Of a stretch of 64,000 bases of DNA, positions 7,772 through 16,033 are shown piece after piece. The DNA comes from Aromatoleum buckelii. GTDB taxonomy: Bacteria > Pseudomonadota > Gammaproteobacteria > Burkholderiales > Rhodocyclaceae. The stretch covers positions 558,001 to 622,000 of the forward strand of contig NZ_WTVH02000010.1 of assembly GCF_012910785.2 (NCBI RefSeq), in the 5' to 3' direction. Positions within the stretch are counted from its first letter, which is position 1; the number at the start of each line of letters is the position of its first letter. Made by a program: the position numbers and the translations under genes. The notes under the pieces are model-generated. The model ran no database searches. It was not told where the DNA came from and worked only from the letters and a program-made list of their open reading frames with translations.

Positions 7772-8345
7772 AGGCTCCGTGTCGCAACCTGTCTCGTCGG
7801 CTTCGCCGGCCCTCCTGCGCTCAGGCAACACTGAGGTCGAGCGGCCCGCGCCGGCAAGAAGCGCGACGGCGGCAGCCGGAAGTGCTGTTGCGTGCGTCGA
7901 GCGGCCGGAAGCCAGGGCTGCGCCTTTGGGCACAACGGTGACCGAAATCGCATCGGCCTTCGCTGCCGGCGAATGGCATGCGATCCTGCGCGCGCTCGGC
8001 CTCGGCGGGATGATGCGGGAACTCGCGCAGCACTGCGAATGGACCGGATTTGCCGACGGCGTGCTGAACCTCCGGCTGTCCGAAACCCATCGCCATTTGC
8101 TGGGCATGAATCCGGGACTCCTCGACCGCCTGCAGGACGCGCTCGCGACGCAGTATGGCGGTCCGCTGCGGCTCAGGATCGAGACCGGCGCGATCGCCGG
8201 CGAAACCCCGGCGCAACGCGACCAGGCGGAAAAACGGGCGCGGCACGTCGAGGCTGTGGCGGCGTTGGAGAGCGACCCTTTCGTGCGTGAACTGATCGAA
8301 CGATTCGACGCGTCCCTCGTGGAAGCGTCGGTAAGACCACTTTGA
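7416..8345 (+). CDS. dnaX: dnaX tau-specific C-terminal part, in the +1 frame
   Basis: An open stretch of 310 codons overlapping the 3' end of the preceding frame; the first in-frame ATG is at 7476. It encodes a Pro/Ala-rich linker with the PPWEDLPPE segment seen in tau linkers, followed by a globular domain V (EWHAILRALGLGGMMRELAQ ... LRLRIETG ... ALESDPFVRELIERFDA) that binds the polymerase alpha subunit. It lacks the ATPase core and is not a stand-alone gene: joining the two frames by dropping one G near 7490-7494 gives about 658 aa, the expected tau size. Whether the join occurs in vivo cannot be told from sequence alone. Confidence 0.8.
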   Translation, partial: ACCACTRFAPSSRWPSAVPTMRPAEGAGRARVIPVPHPGASLAARATAPAAPRDTAPAARPPVARVLPAEQPRRERAMAEVGTGLSTPGPAGAVAESPIEPSNSVPPWEDLPPEAFAGEGSVSQPVSSASPALLRSGNTEVERPAPARSATAAAGSAVACVERPEARAAPLGTTVTEIASAFAAGEWHAILRALGLGGMMRELAQHCEWTGFADGVLNLRLSETHRHLLGMNPGLLDRLQDALATQYGGPLRLRIETGAIAGETPAQRDQAEKRARHVEAVAALESDPFVRELIERFDASLVEASVRPL

Positions 8346-8369
8346 ATTTCTCTTGCGGAGAATCTGGCG

Positions 8370-8693
8370 ATGATGAAAGGCGGAATTGCCGGGCTGATGA
8401 AACAGGCCCAGCAGATGCAGGAAAACATGAAGAAGATGCAGGACCAGTTGGCCTCGGTCGAAGTCGAGGGGCAGTCGGGCGCCGGGATGGTCAAGGTGTT
8501 GATGACCTGCAAGTACGACGTGCGCCGCGTGACGATCGACGACTCGGTGATGGACGACAAGGAAATGCTCGAGGATCTCCTCGCGGCCGCTGTCAATGAC
8601 GCGGTGCGCCGCGTGGAAACGACGACGCAGGAGAAAATGGCGGGCTTCACGTCCGGCCTCAACCTGCCGCCCGGGATGAAGCTGCCGTTCTGA
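8370..8693 (+). CDS. ybaB: YbaB/EbfC family nucleoid-associated protein
   Basis: A 107-aa DNA-binding protein of the YbaB/EbfC family, which forms dimers that bind DNA without strong sequence specificity. It has the typical Met/Gln-rich N-terminal helix ([17 protein letters not shown]), the central beta region, and the C-terminal [16 protein letters not shown]. Length is normal. It lies between dnaX and recR, the conserved order in proteobacteria, and its stop codon abuts the recR start. Confidence 0.93.
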   Translation: MMKGGIAGLMKQAQQMQENMKKMQDQLASVEVEGQSGAGMVKVLMTCKYDVRRVTIDDSVMDDKEMLEDLLAAAVNDAVRRVETTTQEKMAGFTSGLNLPPGMKLPF

Positions 8694-9287
8694 ATGTCCC
8701 CTTCCAGTCTCGACGAACTGATCGACGCGTTGCGCGGCCTGCCCGGGGTCGGGCCGAAGTCTGCGCAGCGCATGGCCTACCATCTTTTGCAGCGCGACCA
8801 GCGCGGCGCCGAACGCCTTGCCCGGGCGCTCGGCAATGCGCTCGCGGTGCTGCGTCATTGCGAACGCTGCAACACCTTCACCGAAACCGAGATCTGCCAG
8901 CGCTGCGCGAGCCCCCAGCGCGACGCGTCGCTGCTATGCGTCGTCGAAATGCCGGCCGACCTCGCGGTGATCGAGCAGACCCATGCGTACAACGGGCTGT
9001 ATTACGTGCTCATGGGCCGTCTGTCGCCGCTCGATGGCATCGGTCCGCGCGAACTCAAGCTCGACAAGCTGCTCGCCCGGGTCGCCGACAACACCGTGCA
9101 GGAAGTGATCCTCGCGACGAACTTCACGAATGAAGGCGAGGCGACGGCCCACATCGTCGCGGAACTGCTCGCCGCGCGCGGCGTCAAGGTCAGCCGTCTC
9201 TCGCGGGGCGTGCCGGTGGGCGGCGAACTCGAACACACCGACACCGGCACGATCGCGCAGGCGCTCGTCGAGAGGCGCCCGCTCTGA
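8694..9287 (+). CDS. recR: Recombination mediator RecR
   Basis: A 197-aa component of RecFOR, which helps load RecA onto SSB-coated gapped DNA. The N-terminal helix-hairpin-helix contains [14 protein letters not shown], the zinc finger uses C56, C59, C68 and C71, and a Toprim domain follows ([13 protein letters not shown] ... [13 protein letters not shown]) with the C-terminal [14 protein letters not shown] signature. ATG 8694 directly follows the ybaB TGA, indicating translational coupling. Confidence 0.96.
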   Translation: MSPSSLDELIDALRGLPGVGPKSAQRMAYHLLQRDQRGAERLARALGNALAVLRHCERCNTFTETEICQRCASPQRDASLLCVVEMPADLAVIEQTHAYNGLYYVLMGRLSPLDGIGPRELKLDKLLARVADNTVQEVILATNFTNEGEATAHIVAELLAARGVKVSRLSRGVPVGGELEHTDTGTIAQALVERRPL

Positions 9288-9417
9288 CCCCCGGCAGCAT
9301 GCTGCTGCGCCGCACAAAACACCTCGTTGCAGCTGCGTTCCGGGCGCCCGCGCGGAATGCTAAATCCATGATCCGAATACACCTTTGAGCTTTATGCTTT
9401 TTATGTTGCGGCCAGTT

Positions 9418-9426
9418 TGATAGAAT
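9418..9426 (+). promoter_or_regulatory. Probable promoter of petABC
   Basis: TGATAGAAT, an extended -10 in an AT-rich part of the 188-bp spacer, lies 49 bp upstream of the petA start. No clear -35 was found. The spacer holds no other recognisable feature. Confidence 0.4.
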
Positions 9427-9475
9427 CCGGCAGTTTTTTTGTATCCGGAAATGGCTTTTTTTCAGGGATGATGTC

Positions 9476-10069
9476 ATGAGCGTGGATCAGAAGATGGACA
9501 GTGGCCGGCGACAACTGCTTGTCGCAACGTCGGCGGTCGGCGGCGTTGCAGTGGTCGCGACGGCGGTGCCGTTCGTTGCCAGCTTGACGCCGTCGGAACG
9601 TGCCAAGGCGGCAGGCGCCCCGGTCGAAGCGGATATCGGCAAGCTCGCGCCAGGCGAGATGATGACTGTGGAGTGGCGCGGCAAGCCAGTGTGGATCCTG
9701 CGGCGTACGCCCGAAATGCTCGCGTCGCTGGAAAAGACCGAGCCGCTGGTGAGCGATCCGGCTTCGGAAAAGCCGATGCAGCCGGAATACGCGCAAAACA
9801 AGCACCGTTCGATCAACCCCGAATATCTCGTCGCGGTCGGCATCTGCACCCACCTGGGCTGTTCGCCGAGCGACAAGTTCAAGGTCGGTGCCGAGAGCGG
9901 CGTCGGGCCCGACTGGCCGGGCGGCTTCCTGTGCCCCTGCCACGGCTCCCTGTTCGACCTTGCCGGGCGCGTTTATCGCAGCATGCCGGCGCCGGACAAT
10001 CTCGAGATTCCGCCCTACAAGTTCCTCGCGGATACGCGGATTCTCATCGGTGACGACGGAAAGGCCTAA
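9476..10069 (+). CDS. petA: Ubiquinol-cytochrome c reductase, Rieske iron-sulfur subunit
   Basis: The [2Fe-2S] protein of the cytochrome bc1 complex, which accepts one electron from ubiquinol and passes it to cytochrome c1. The N-terminal RRQLLVATSAVGG and following hydrophobic stretch (about 11-37) form the uncleaved Tat signal anchor. Cluster ligands are in box I CTHLGC (124-129) and box II CPCHGS (153-158). The 197-aa length is typical. petB starts 3 bp after its stop codon, so petABC is one operon. Confidence 0.96.
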   Translation: MSVDQKMDSGRRQLLVATSAVGGVAVVATAVPFVASLTPSERAKAAGAPVEADIGKLAPGEMMTVEWRGKPVWILRRTPEMLASLEKTEPLVSDPASEKPMQPEYAQNKHRSINPEYLVAVGICTHLGCSPSDKFKVGAESGVGPDWPGGFLCPCHGSLFDLAGRVYRSMPAPDNLEIPPYKFLADTRILIGDDGKA

Positions 10070-10072
10070 GCG

Positions 10073-11341
10073 ATGACTACAAAATCACAAGAACTGATGC
10101 ACTGGATCGACGCGCGCTTCCCGCTCACGTCGACCTGGAAGGCGCACCTGTCGGAATATTACGCGCCGAAGAACTTCAATTTCTGGTACTTCTTCGGGTC
10201 GCTCGCGCTGCTGGTGCTGGTGATCCAGATCGTGACCGGCATCTTCCTGGTCATGCACTACAAGCCCGATGCTTCGGTGAACGCGTCCGGCATCCCCGTC
10301 GCCTTCGCCAGCGTCGAATACATCATGCGCGAAGTGCCGGGCGGCTGGCTGATCCGCTACCTGCACTCGACCGGCGCGTCGGCGTTCTTCGTCGTCGTCT
10401 ACCTGCACATGTTCCGCGGGCTGCTGTACGGCTCGTACCGCAAGCCCCGCGAGCTGATCTGGGTCTTCGGCACGCTGATCTTCCTTGCGCTGATGGCCGA
10501 AGCATTCATGGGCTACCTGTTGCCGTGGGGGCAGATGTCGTTCTGGGGTGCGCAGGTGATCGTGAACCTGTTTTCCGCGATCCCTGTGATCGGGCCGGAC
10601 CTGTCGCTGGTCATTCGCGGTGACTACGTGGTGTCCGACGCGACGCTGAACCGCTTCTTCTCGTTCCACGTGATCGCCGTGCCGCTGGTGCTGATCGGCC
10701 TGGTGCTGGCGCACATCGTCGCGCTGCACGAAGTGGGCTCGAACAACCCGGACGGGGTCGAGATCAAGAAGAAGAAGGACGCCAACGGCATCCCGCTCGA
10801 CGGCATCCCGTTCCACCCGTACTACACCGTGAAGGACATCATGGGCGTAGTCGGTTTCCTGATCGTGTTCTCGGCAATCCTGTTCTTTGCGCCCGAGGGT
10901 GGCGGCTACTTCCTCGAGTACAACAACTTCATCCCCGCCGACCCGCTGAAGACGCCGCCGCATATCGCGCCGGTGTGGTACTTCACGCCGTTCTACTCGA
11001 TCCTGCGCGCGGTGACGTACCCGCTGTTCGGCGTCGATGCGAAGTTCTGGGGCGTCGTCGCGATGGGCGCGTCGGTCGTGATCATCGCCTTCCTGCCGTG
11101 GCTGGACCGCAGCCCGGTGAAGTCGATCCGCTACAAGGGCGGGCTGTTCAAGGCCATCCTGGCGGTGTTCCTGGTCGCGTTCTTCATCCTCGGCTACCTC
11201 GGCGTGCTGCCCCCGACCCCGGGTCGTACCCTGGTCGCCCAGATCTGCTCGGTGCTGTACTTCGCGTTCTTCCTGTTGATGCCGTGGTACAGCAAACTCG
11301 ACAAGTGCAAACCCGAACCGGAAAGGGTGACGTTCAAATGA
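10073..11341 (+). CDS. petB: Cytochrome b of the bc1 complex
   Basis: Integral-membrane dihaem subunit (422 aa) that carries the quinol-oxidising and quinone-reducing sites of the bc1 complex. Transmembrane helices carry the family segments RYLHSTGASAFFVVVYLHMFR and GYLLPWGQMSFWGAQVI with paired haem-ligand histidines, and the Qo-site motif appears as APVWYFTPFYSIL, in place of the PEWY motif. A lysine-rich loop (KKKKDANG) is typical of betaproteobacteria. Its TGA overlaps the petC ATG (ATGA at 11338-11341). Confidence 0.96.
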   Translation: MTTKSQELMHWIDARFPLTSTWKAHLSEYYAPKNFNFWYFFGSLALLVLVIQIVTGIFLVMHYKPDASVNASGIPVAFASVEYIMREVPGGWLIRYLHSTGASAFFVVVYLHMFRGLLYGSYRKPRELIWVFGTLIFLALMAEAFMGYLLPWGQMSFWGAQVIVNLFSAIPVIGPDLSLVIRGDYVVSDATLNRFFSFHVIAVPLVLIGLVLAHIVALHEVGSNNPDGVEIKKKKDANGIPLDGIPFHPYYTVKDIMGVVGFLIVFSAILFFAPEGGGYFLEYNNFIPADPLKTPPHIAPVWYFTPFYSILRAVTYPLFGVDAKFWGVVAMGASVVIIAFLPWLDRSPVKSIRYKGGLFKAILAVFLVAFFILGYLGVLPPTPGRTLVAQICSVLYFAFFLLMPWYSKLDKCKPEPERVTFK

Positions 11342-12093
11342 GCATTCGTGTGATCAAGACTCTCAAGCGCCTGGCCGCCATCGTGCTGTTCGCGCCGGCT
11401 CTCGCGTTGTCCGCCGGGGCGGAACTGCATCTGGACAAGGCGCCGGTCAGCTCCGACCCGGCCGCACTGCAGAATGGCGCCAAGGTGTTCGTCAACTACT
11501 GCCTGAACTGCCACAGCGCGAGCTTCGCGCGTTACAACACGCTGCAGCAGATCGGTCTCGATGAGCAGCAGATCCGCGACAACCTGATGTTCACCGGCGA
11601 ACGCGTCGGCGACCTGATGAAGATCGCGATGCGCCCGGCCGAATCGAAGGTGTGGTTCGGGGTGACCCCGCCCGACCTGACGCTGATCGCGCGCCAGCGC
11701 GCATCCGAGTTCGGCAGCGGCGCCGACTGGCTGTACACTTATCTGCGTCAGTTCTACCGCGATCCGGCGCGCCCGACAGGCTGGAACAACGTGGTATTCG
11801 GCAACGTCGGCATGCCGCACGCGCTGTGGGAACTGCAGGGCCAACAGGTCGCGAAGGTCACCGAGCACGAGGACGGCACGAAATCGGTCGCCCTTGAACT
11901 TGCGACGCCGGGCAGGATGAGCGTCGAGGAATATGACAAGACGGTTGCCGACTTGGTCTCCTTCCTCGTCTGGATGGGGGAGCCGATGGCCGACAAACGC
12001 AAGACGATCGGGATGTACGTATTGATCTTCCTGGCGGGGCTGTTCGTGCTCTCCTATGCTTTGAAGAAAAATTACTGGAAGGATATTCACTGA
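11338..12093 (+). CDS. petC: Cytochrome c1 of the bc1 complex
   Basis: Membrane-anchored c-type cytochrome (251 aa) passing electrons from the Rieske protein to soluble cytochrome c. It has a signal peptide (LAAIVLFAPALALSAGA), the haem-binding CLNCH at 55-59, a probable Met axial ligand in GNVGMPH and a C-terminal transmembrane helix (GMYVLIFLAGLFVLSYAL) ending in a basic tail. The start codon overlaps the petB stop, so translation is coupled. Confidence 0.95.
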   Translation: MSIRVIKTLKRLAAIVLFAPALALSAGAELHLDKAPVSSDPAALQNGAKVFVNYCLNCHSASFARYNTLQQIGLDEQQIRDNLMFTGERVGDLMKIAMRPAESKVWFGVTPPDLTLIARQRASEFGSGADWLYTYLRQFYRDPARPTGWNNVVFGNVGMPHALWELQGQQVAKVTEHEDGTKSVALELATPGRMSVEEYDKTVADLVSFLVWMGEPMADKRKTIGMYVLIFLAGLFVLSYALKKNYWKDIH

Positions 12094-12133
12094 GAACCCG
12101 CCGGACCTGATCCGCGCACTCATTGAATTTGAC

Positions 12134-12170
12134 GCACCACGCGGTCATCGCGTGGTGCGCTTTGCTTTTG
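12134..12170 (+). terminator. Hairpin terminator after petC
   Basis: Perfect 10-bp stem GCACCACGCG/CGCGTGGTGC with loop GTCAT (12134-12158), followed by T-rich GCTTTGCTTTTG. It separates petABC from sspA. Confidence 0.65.
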
Positions 12171-12189
12171 TATCAGGAGCTGCAACAAC

Positions 12190-12786
12190 ATGATGAACCT
12201 GTATTCCGGCACAACCGATCCGTTCAGTCACCGCTGCCGGATCGTGCTCTTCGAAAAGGGAATGGACTTCGAGGTCATCGATGTCGACCTCTACAACAAG
12301 CCCGAAGACATCGCCATCATCAACCCGTACAACCGGGTGCCGGTGCTGGTCGATCGCGACCTCGTCCTGTACGAGGCGAACATCATCAACGAGTACATCG
12401 ACGAGCGCTTCCCGCATCCGCAGCTGATGCCGCCCGACCCGATCTTGCGCGCGCGTGCCCGCCAGTTGCTGCACACGTTCGAGCAGGAACTGTTCTCGCA
12501 CATCGACGTGCTCGAGAAGAACCAGAAGGGCGTCGAAAAGAGCCGCGCCCACGTGCGTGACCAACTCGTTCAACTCGCACCGATCTTCGTCAAGCAGAAG
12601 TTCATGCTAGGCGACGAGTTCTCGATGCTCGACGTCGCGATCGCCCCCTTGCTGTGGCGTCTCGAGCATTACGGCATCGAACTGCCGAAGGCCGCTGCGA
12701 ACCTCATGAAATACGCCGAACGCATTTTCAGCCGGCAGGGTTTCATCGACGCCCTGACCCCGTCCGAAAAGGTGATGCGGCGCTGA
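12190..12786 (+). CDS. sspA: Stringent starvation protein A (GST-fold)
   Basis: A 198-aa RNA polymerase-associated protein with a glutathione S-transferase fold, related to stress and stationary-phase transcription control. The N-terminal thioredoxin-like half holds SGTTDPFSHRCRIVLFEKGM and NPYNRVPVLVDRDLVLYEAN; the C-terminal half is all-helical. The adjacent sspB supports SspA rather than a generic GST. CAGGAG lies upstream of the tandem ATG ATG start. Confidence 0.93.
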   Translation: MMNLYSGTTDPFSHRCRIVLFEKGMDFEVIDVDLYNKPEDIAIINPYNRVPVLVDRDLVLYEANIINEYIDERFPHPQLMPPDPILRARARQLLHTFEQELFSHIDVLEKNQKGVEKSRAHVRDQLVQLAPIFVKQKFMLGDEFSMLDVAIAPLLWRLEHYGIELPKAAANLMKYAERIFSRQGFIDALTPSEKVMRR

Positions 12787-12820
12787 ACGCCGAGGCCCCG
12801 TGTGAGGGGCGCTACCGACC

Positions 12821-13261
12821 ATGACAAACATATCTACCAAACCCTACCTGCTCCGCGCCATTTTCGAATGGTGCGTCGACCAGGGCTTCACGCCCCATAT
12901 CGCGGTGCTCGTCGACGAGCGTACCGTGGTCCCGGCGGGCTATGCGCAAGACGGGCAGATCGTGCTCAACCTGGGTTCCGAAGCGACGCAGCAACTGGTC
13001 ATGGGCAACGACCTGATCACTTTCCAGGCGCGTTTCGGCGGCGTCGCCCACGCGCTGTCGGTCCCGGTGTCCAACGTCCTTGCAATCTACGCGCGGGAGA
13101 ACGGGCACGGCATGGCGTTCGAGCCTGAGGCGGCGGTCGAGGCATCGGGTGTCCCGGGCGAGGAGCTCGGCGGACAGCAGGACGAGAACAATTCTGTCGC
13201 CACGCCGCCTGTGGAAAAGCGTCCGACAGCGCCCCGCAACCATCTGAAGATCGTCAAGTAA
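12821..13261 (+). CDS. sspB: ClpXP adaptor SspB
   Basis: A 146-aa adaptor that delivers ssrA-tagged proteins to ClpXP. The N-terminal dimeric substrate-binding domain (KPYLLRAIFEWCVDQGFTPH ... IVLNLGSEATQQL ... FQARFGGVAHALSVPVSNVLAIYARENG) is followed by a variable flexible linker and the short ClpX-binding tail RNHLKIVK at the extreme C-terminus. It pairs with sspA as usual. Confidence 0.95.
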   Translation: MTNISTKPYLLRAIFEWCVDQGFTPHIAVLVDERTVVPAGYAQDGQIVLNLGSEATQQLVMGNDLITFQARFGGVAHALSVPVSNVLAIYARENGHGMAFEPEAAVEASGVPGEELGGQQDENNSVATPPVEKRPTAPRNHLKIVK

Positions 13262-13413
13262 CCGGCTGCCGCACAGCCCGGGGGCGTTCCGGTGTATTGG
13301 GGCCGGGGCCGAATCGGGAATGTCTTACCGGTCTGGGTTCGCCCGCAGGCGGTAGCGTGACTGCGAGGTTGGGAAGGCCCTCGGTCAGCGGGGCGAACGC
13401 TACCGTGCGCAGG

Positions 13414-14679
13414 TCAGGTTTTGTTTCCCAGGAACGGGAAGTTGGGCACCGGCGCCGGACGGCCCGACATCAGGGCGGCGAGGCAGCTGGCAGAGCCGCA
13501 GGCAAGCGTCCATCCCAATGTCCCGTGGCCGGTGTTGTACCAAAGGTTGGGCACGCGGCTGCGCCCGATCAGCGGGACGTTGCCGGGCGTGGCGGGGCGC
13601 AACCCCGCCCACAGCTGCGCCGCGGCGGTGTCGGTGGCGCCGGGAAAACGCGCCTCCAGCCAGTCGAGGATGGCCTGGCAGCGGGTCAGGTTGATGCCGG
13701 TGTTGTAGCCGTTCAATTCGGCCGTCCCTGCGACGCGCAACCGGTCGCCGAGGCGCGAGCAGACGATGCGGCGCGACTCATCGGTGAGGCTCACGCTGGG
13801 CGCGCGTTGCGCGTCGCGGAGCGGGACGGTCACCGAATATCCTTTCACCGGGTAGATCGGCAGGTGCTCGCCAAGCGGGGCGACCAGCGAGCGACTGTAG
13901 CTGCCGAGACACAGCACGTAGGCCGCGGCGGTAAGCCCGCCGTTGCGCCCGTCGGCGTCGTGGACTTCGATGCCGTCGATGCGCCCGCCGCTGTGGTCGA
14001 TGCGGGTGATGGTGGTGTTGTAATGGAAGCGCACGCCCGCCTGCGCCGCCCGCTCGGCAAGCGCCTGGGTGAAACCGAACGCGTCCCCCGACTCGTCGTT
14101 CGGGGCATACAGGCCGCCCGCAAGCTCTCCGGCCGTGCCGGCGAGCGCAGGCTCGATCGCGAGGCATTCGTCGCGGCTGCACGGGCGGGCCGGGATGCCG
14201 TAGGTCGCGAGTTCCGCAGCCTTGGGGCCGACGCGCGCGAACTCCTGTGGCGTAAAGAACAGATGCAGGATGCCGCGCTCGAGGTGATCGTAGGCGAGGC
14301 CGGTTTCCGCGCGCAGCGCGCGCAGGCGTTCGCCGCTATGCACGGCCAGACTGGCAATGGCCGCGGTGTTGCGTCGCGCCCGGTGCGGCAGGCATTCACG
14401 CAGGAACGCGAGCGTCCAGGCCCATTGGGCGGGATCGGCGTGGGGGCGGAACAGCAGCGGGGCGTCCTCGCGGCCGAACCAGCGCAGGGCGTTGAGCGGC
14501 GCCGCCGGGTTCGCCCAAGGTTCAGGGTGGCTGATCGAGATCTGGCCGCCGTTGGCGTAGCTGGTTTCAAGGGCGGCCTCGGGTTGGCGGTCCACCACGC
14601 TTACTTCGAAGCCCGCTTTGGCGAGATACCAGGCGGTGGTGACGCCAGTGACACCGGCGCCGAGAACCAGAACGTGCAT
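13414..14679 (-). CDS. dadA: D-amino-acid dehydrogenase
   Basis: A 421-aa FAD-dependent dehydrogenase that oxidises D-amino acids to 2-oxo acids and passes electrons to the respiratory chain. The N-terminal dinucleotide-binding motif VLGAGVTGVTTAWYLAKAG is followed by VVDRQ; SYANGGQISIS is a DadA hallmark, and the C-terminal WAGLRPATPGNVPLIGRS and NTGHGTLGWTLACGS segments complete the FAD site. The start was chosen at the conserved MHVLVLGAG, although the frame stays open upstream. No alanine racemase gene or regulator is adjacent. It is divergent from fbp. Confidence 0.9.
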   Translation of the reverse strand: MHVLVLGAGVTGVTTAWYLAKAGFEVSVVDRQPEAALETSYANGGQISISHPEPWANPAAPLNALRWFGREDAPLLFRPHADPAQWAWTLAFLRECLPHRARRNTAAIASLAVHSGERLRALRAETGLAYDHLERGILHLFFTPQEFARVGPKAAELATYGIPARPCSRDECLAIEPALAGTAGELAGGLYAPNDESGDAFGFTQALAERAAQAGVRFHYNTTITRIDHSGGRIDGIEVHDADGRNGGLTAAAYVLCLGSYSRSLVAPLGEHLPIYPVKGYSVTVPLRDAQRAPSVSLTDESRRIVCSRLGDRLRVAGTAELNGYNTGINLTRCQAILDWLEARFPGATDTAAAQLWAGLRPATPGNVPLIGRSRVPNLWYNTGHGTLGWTLACGSASCLAALMSGRPAPVPNFPFLGNKT

Positions 14680-14915
14680 AGTCAGGGAGTGGATTGAACG
14701 GAAACAGTTTTTGAGCCGCGCCGGACCGGACGTCCCCGATGCCCACGTGGCGCAGTACGAGGCGGTGCGGACATGCAGGGGCAGCGATCGCGCAAGGATC
14801 ATAACCGCGTTCGCGTACGGTGGTGCGCTCGATCGCCTTCCGCGGGATAATCCGCGCCGCAAGCTTGCGAAACAAACTGAAGTCTGGCCCGGCTGGACCA
14901 ACAAGGAGTCAATTC

Positions 14916-15917
14916 ATGCGACGCGTCACGCTAACCCAATTCCTGATCGAGCAGCAGCGCGCCGGCCGCACTAGCCCCGACCTGCGACTGCTGATCGAAG
15001 TCGTCGCCCGGGCGGTGAAGGCGATCGCCGTCAATGTCTCGAAAGGAGCGCTTGCCGATCTGCTCGGCGAGGCGGGCACCGACAACATCCAGGGCGAGGC
15101 GCAAAAGAAGCTCGACGTGATCGCGAACGAGATCCTGCTGCAGGCCAACGAATGGGGCGGGCACCTCGCGGCGATGGCGTCCGAAGAGGTCGAGGAAGTG
15201 CATCAGATTCCGTTCGACTACCCGAAGGGCGGCTACCTGCTGCTGTTCGATCCGCTCGACGGTTCGTCGAACATCGACGTCAATATCTCGGTCGGCACGA
15301 TCTTCTCGGTGCTGCGCTTCCCCGAAGGGATCAAGGAGCCCACCGAAGAGTGCTTCCTGCAGCCCGGTCGCGAGCAGGTCGCCGCGGGGTACGCGCTGTA
15401 CGGCCCCTCGACCCTGCTGATCCTCACGGTCGGCAACGGCGTGCATGGTTTCACGCTGGATCGCGAGATGGGCAGTTTCGTCTACACCCACCCGTTTATG
15501 ACGGTGCCGGTGGATACCCAGGAATATGCGATCAACGCATCGAACGCGCGCCACTGGGAGTCGCCGGTGCAGCGCTATGTCGGCGAGTTGCAGCAGGGCA
15601 GGACGGGGCCGCGCGGCAAGGATTTCAACATGCGCTGGGTCGCCTCGATGGTCGCCGATGTGCATCGCGTCCTCACGCGCGGCGGCATTTTCATGTATCC
15701 GCTGGACGAGAAGTGTCGTGACCAGGGCGGCAAGCTGCGCCTCATGTACGAGGCGAATCCGATGGCGATGATCGTCGAGCAGGCCGGCGGCTCGGCGACG
15801 ACGGGGCGCCAGCGGATTCTCGACGTGCAGCCGGAAAAGCTGCACCAGCGCGTGCCGGTAATCCTCGGTTCGACCCATGAAGTGGAGCGCGTGACCGCCT
15901 ATCATCTCGAAAGTTGA
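14916..15917 (+). CDS. fbp: Fructose-1,6-bisphosphatase class I
   Basis: A 333-aa enzyme that hydrolyses fructose 1,6-bisphosphate to fructose 6-phosphate in gluconeogenesis. Class I metal-binding motif [16 protein letters not shown] lies near residues 108-123, and the C-terminal [11 protein letters not shown] and [17 protein letters not shown] segments complete the active site. AAGGAG at 14903-14908 selects ATG 14916 over the upstream in-frame codons. It stands alone, with no Calvin-cycle genes nearby, so a gluconeogenic role is most likely. Confidence 0.95.
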   Translation: MRRVTLTQFLIEQQRAGRTSPDLRLLIEVVARAVKAIAVNVSKGALADLLGEAGTDNIQGEAQKKLDVIANEILLQANEWGGHLAAMASEEVEEVHQIPFDYPKGGYLLLFDPLDGSSNIDVNISVGTIFSVLRFPEGIKEPTEECFLQPGREQVAAGYALYGPSTLLILTVGNGVHGFTLDREMGSFVYTHPFMTVPVDTQEYAINASNARHWESPVQRYVGELQQGRTGPRGKDFNMRWVASMVADVHRVLTRGGIFMYPLDEKCRDQGGKLRLMYEANPMAMIVEQAGGSATTGRQRILDVQPEKLHQRVPVILGSTHEVERVTAYHLES

Positions 15918-16021
15918 GCGGCGGATCCGGGAATGGGGGCGGGCCGGACCGCGGGGTGGGCACCGGCCGCAGCCGGAAGGCGCAGCAAGATCCGGAAACT
16001 GCCGACCCCGTACCTCTGCCG

Positions 16022-16027
16022 TAGAAT
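16022..16027 (+). promoter_or_regulatory. -10 hexamer directly upstream of tamA
   Basis: TAGAAT ends 6 nt before the tamA ATG, the same spacing as at dnaX. There is no Shine-Dalgarno sequence, so a leaderless transcript is possible. No -35 element was recognised. Confidence 0.35.
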
Positions 16028-16033
16028 CCTGGC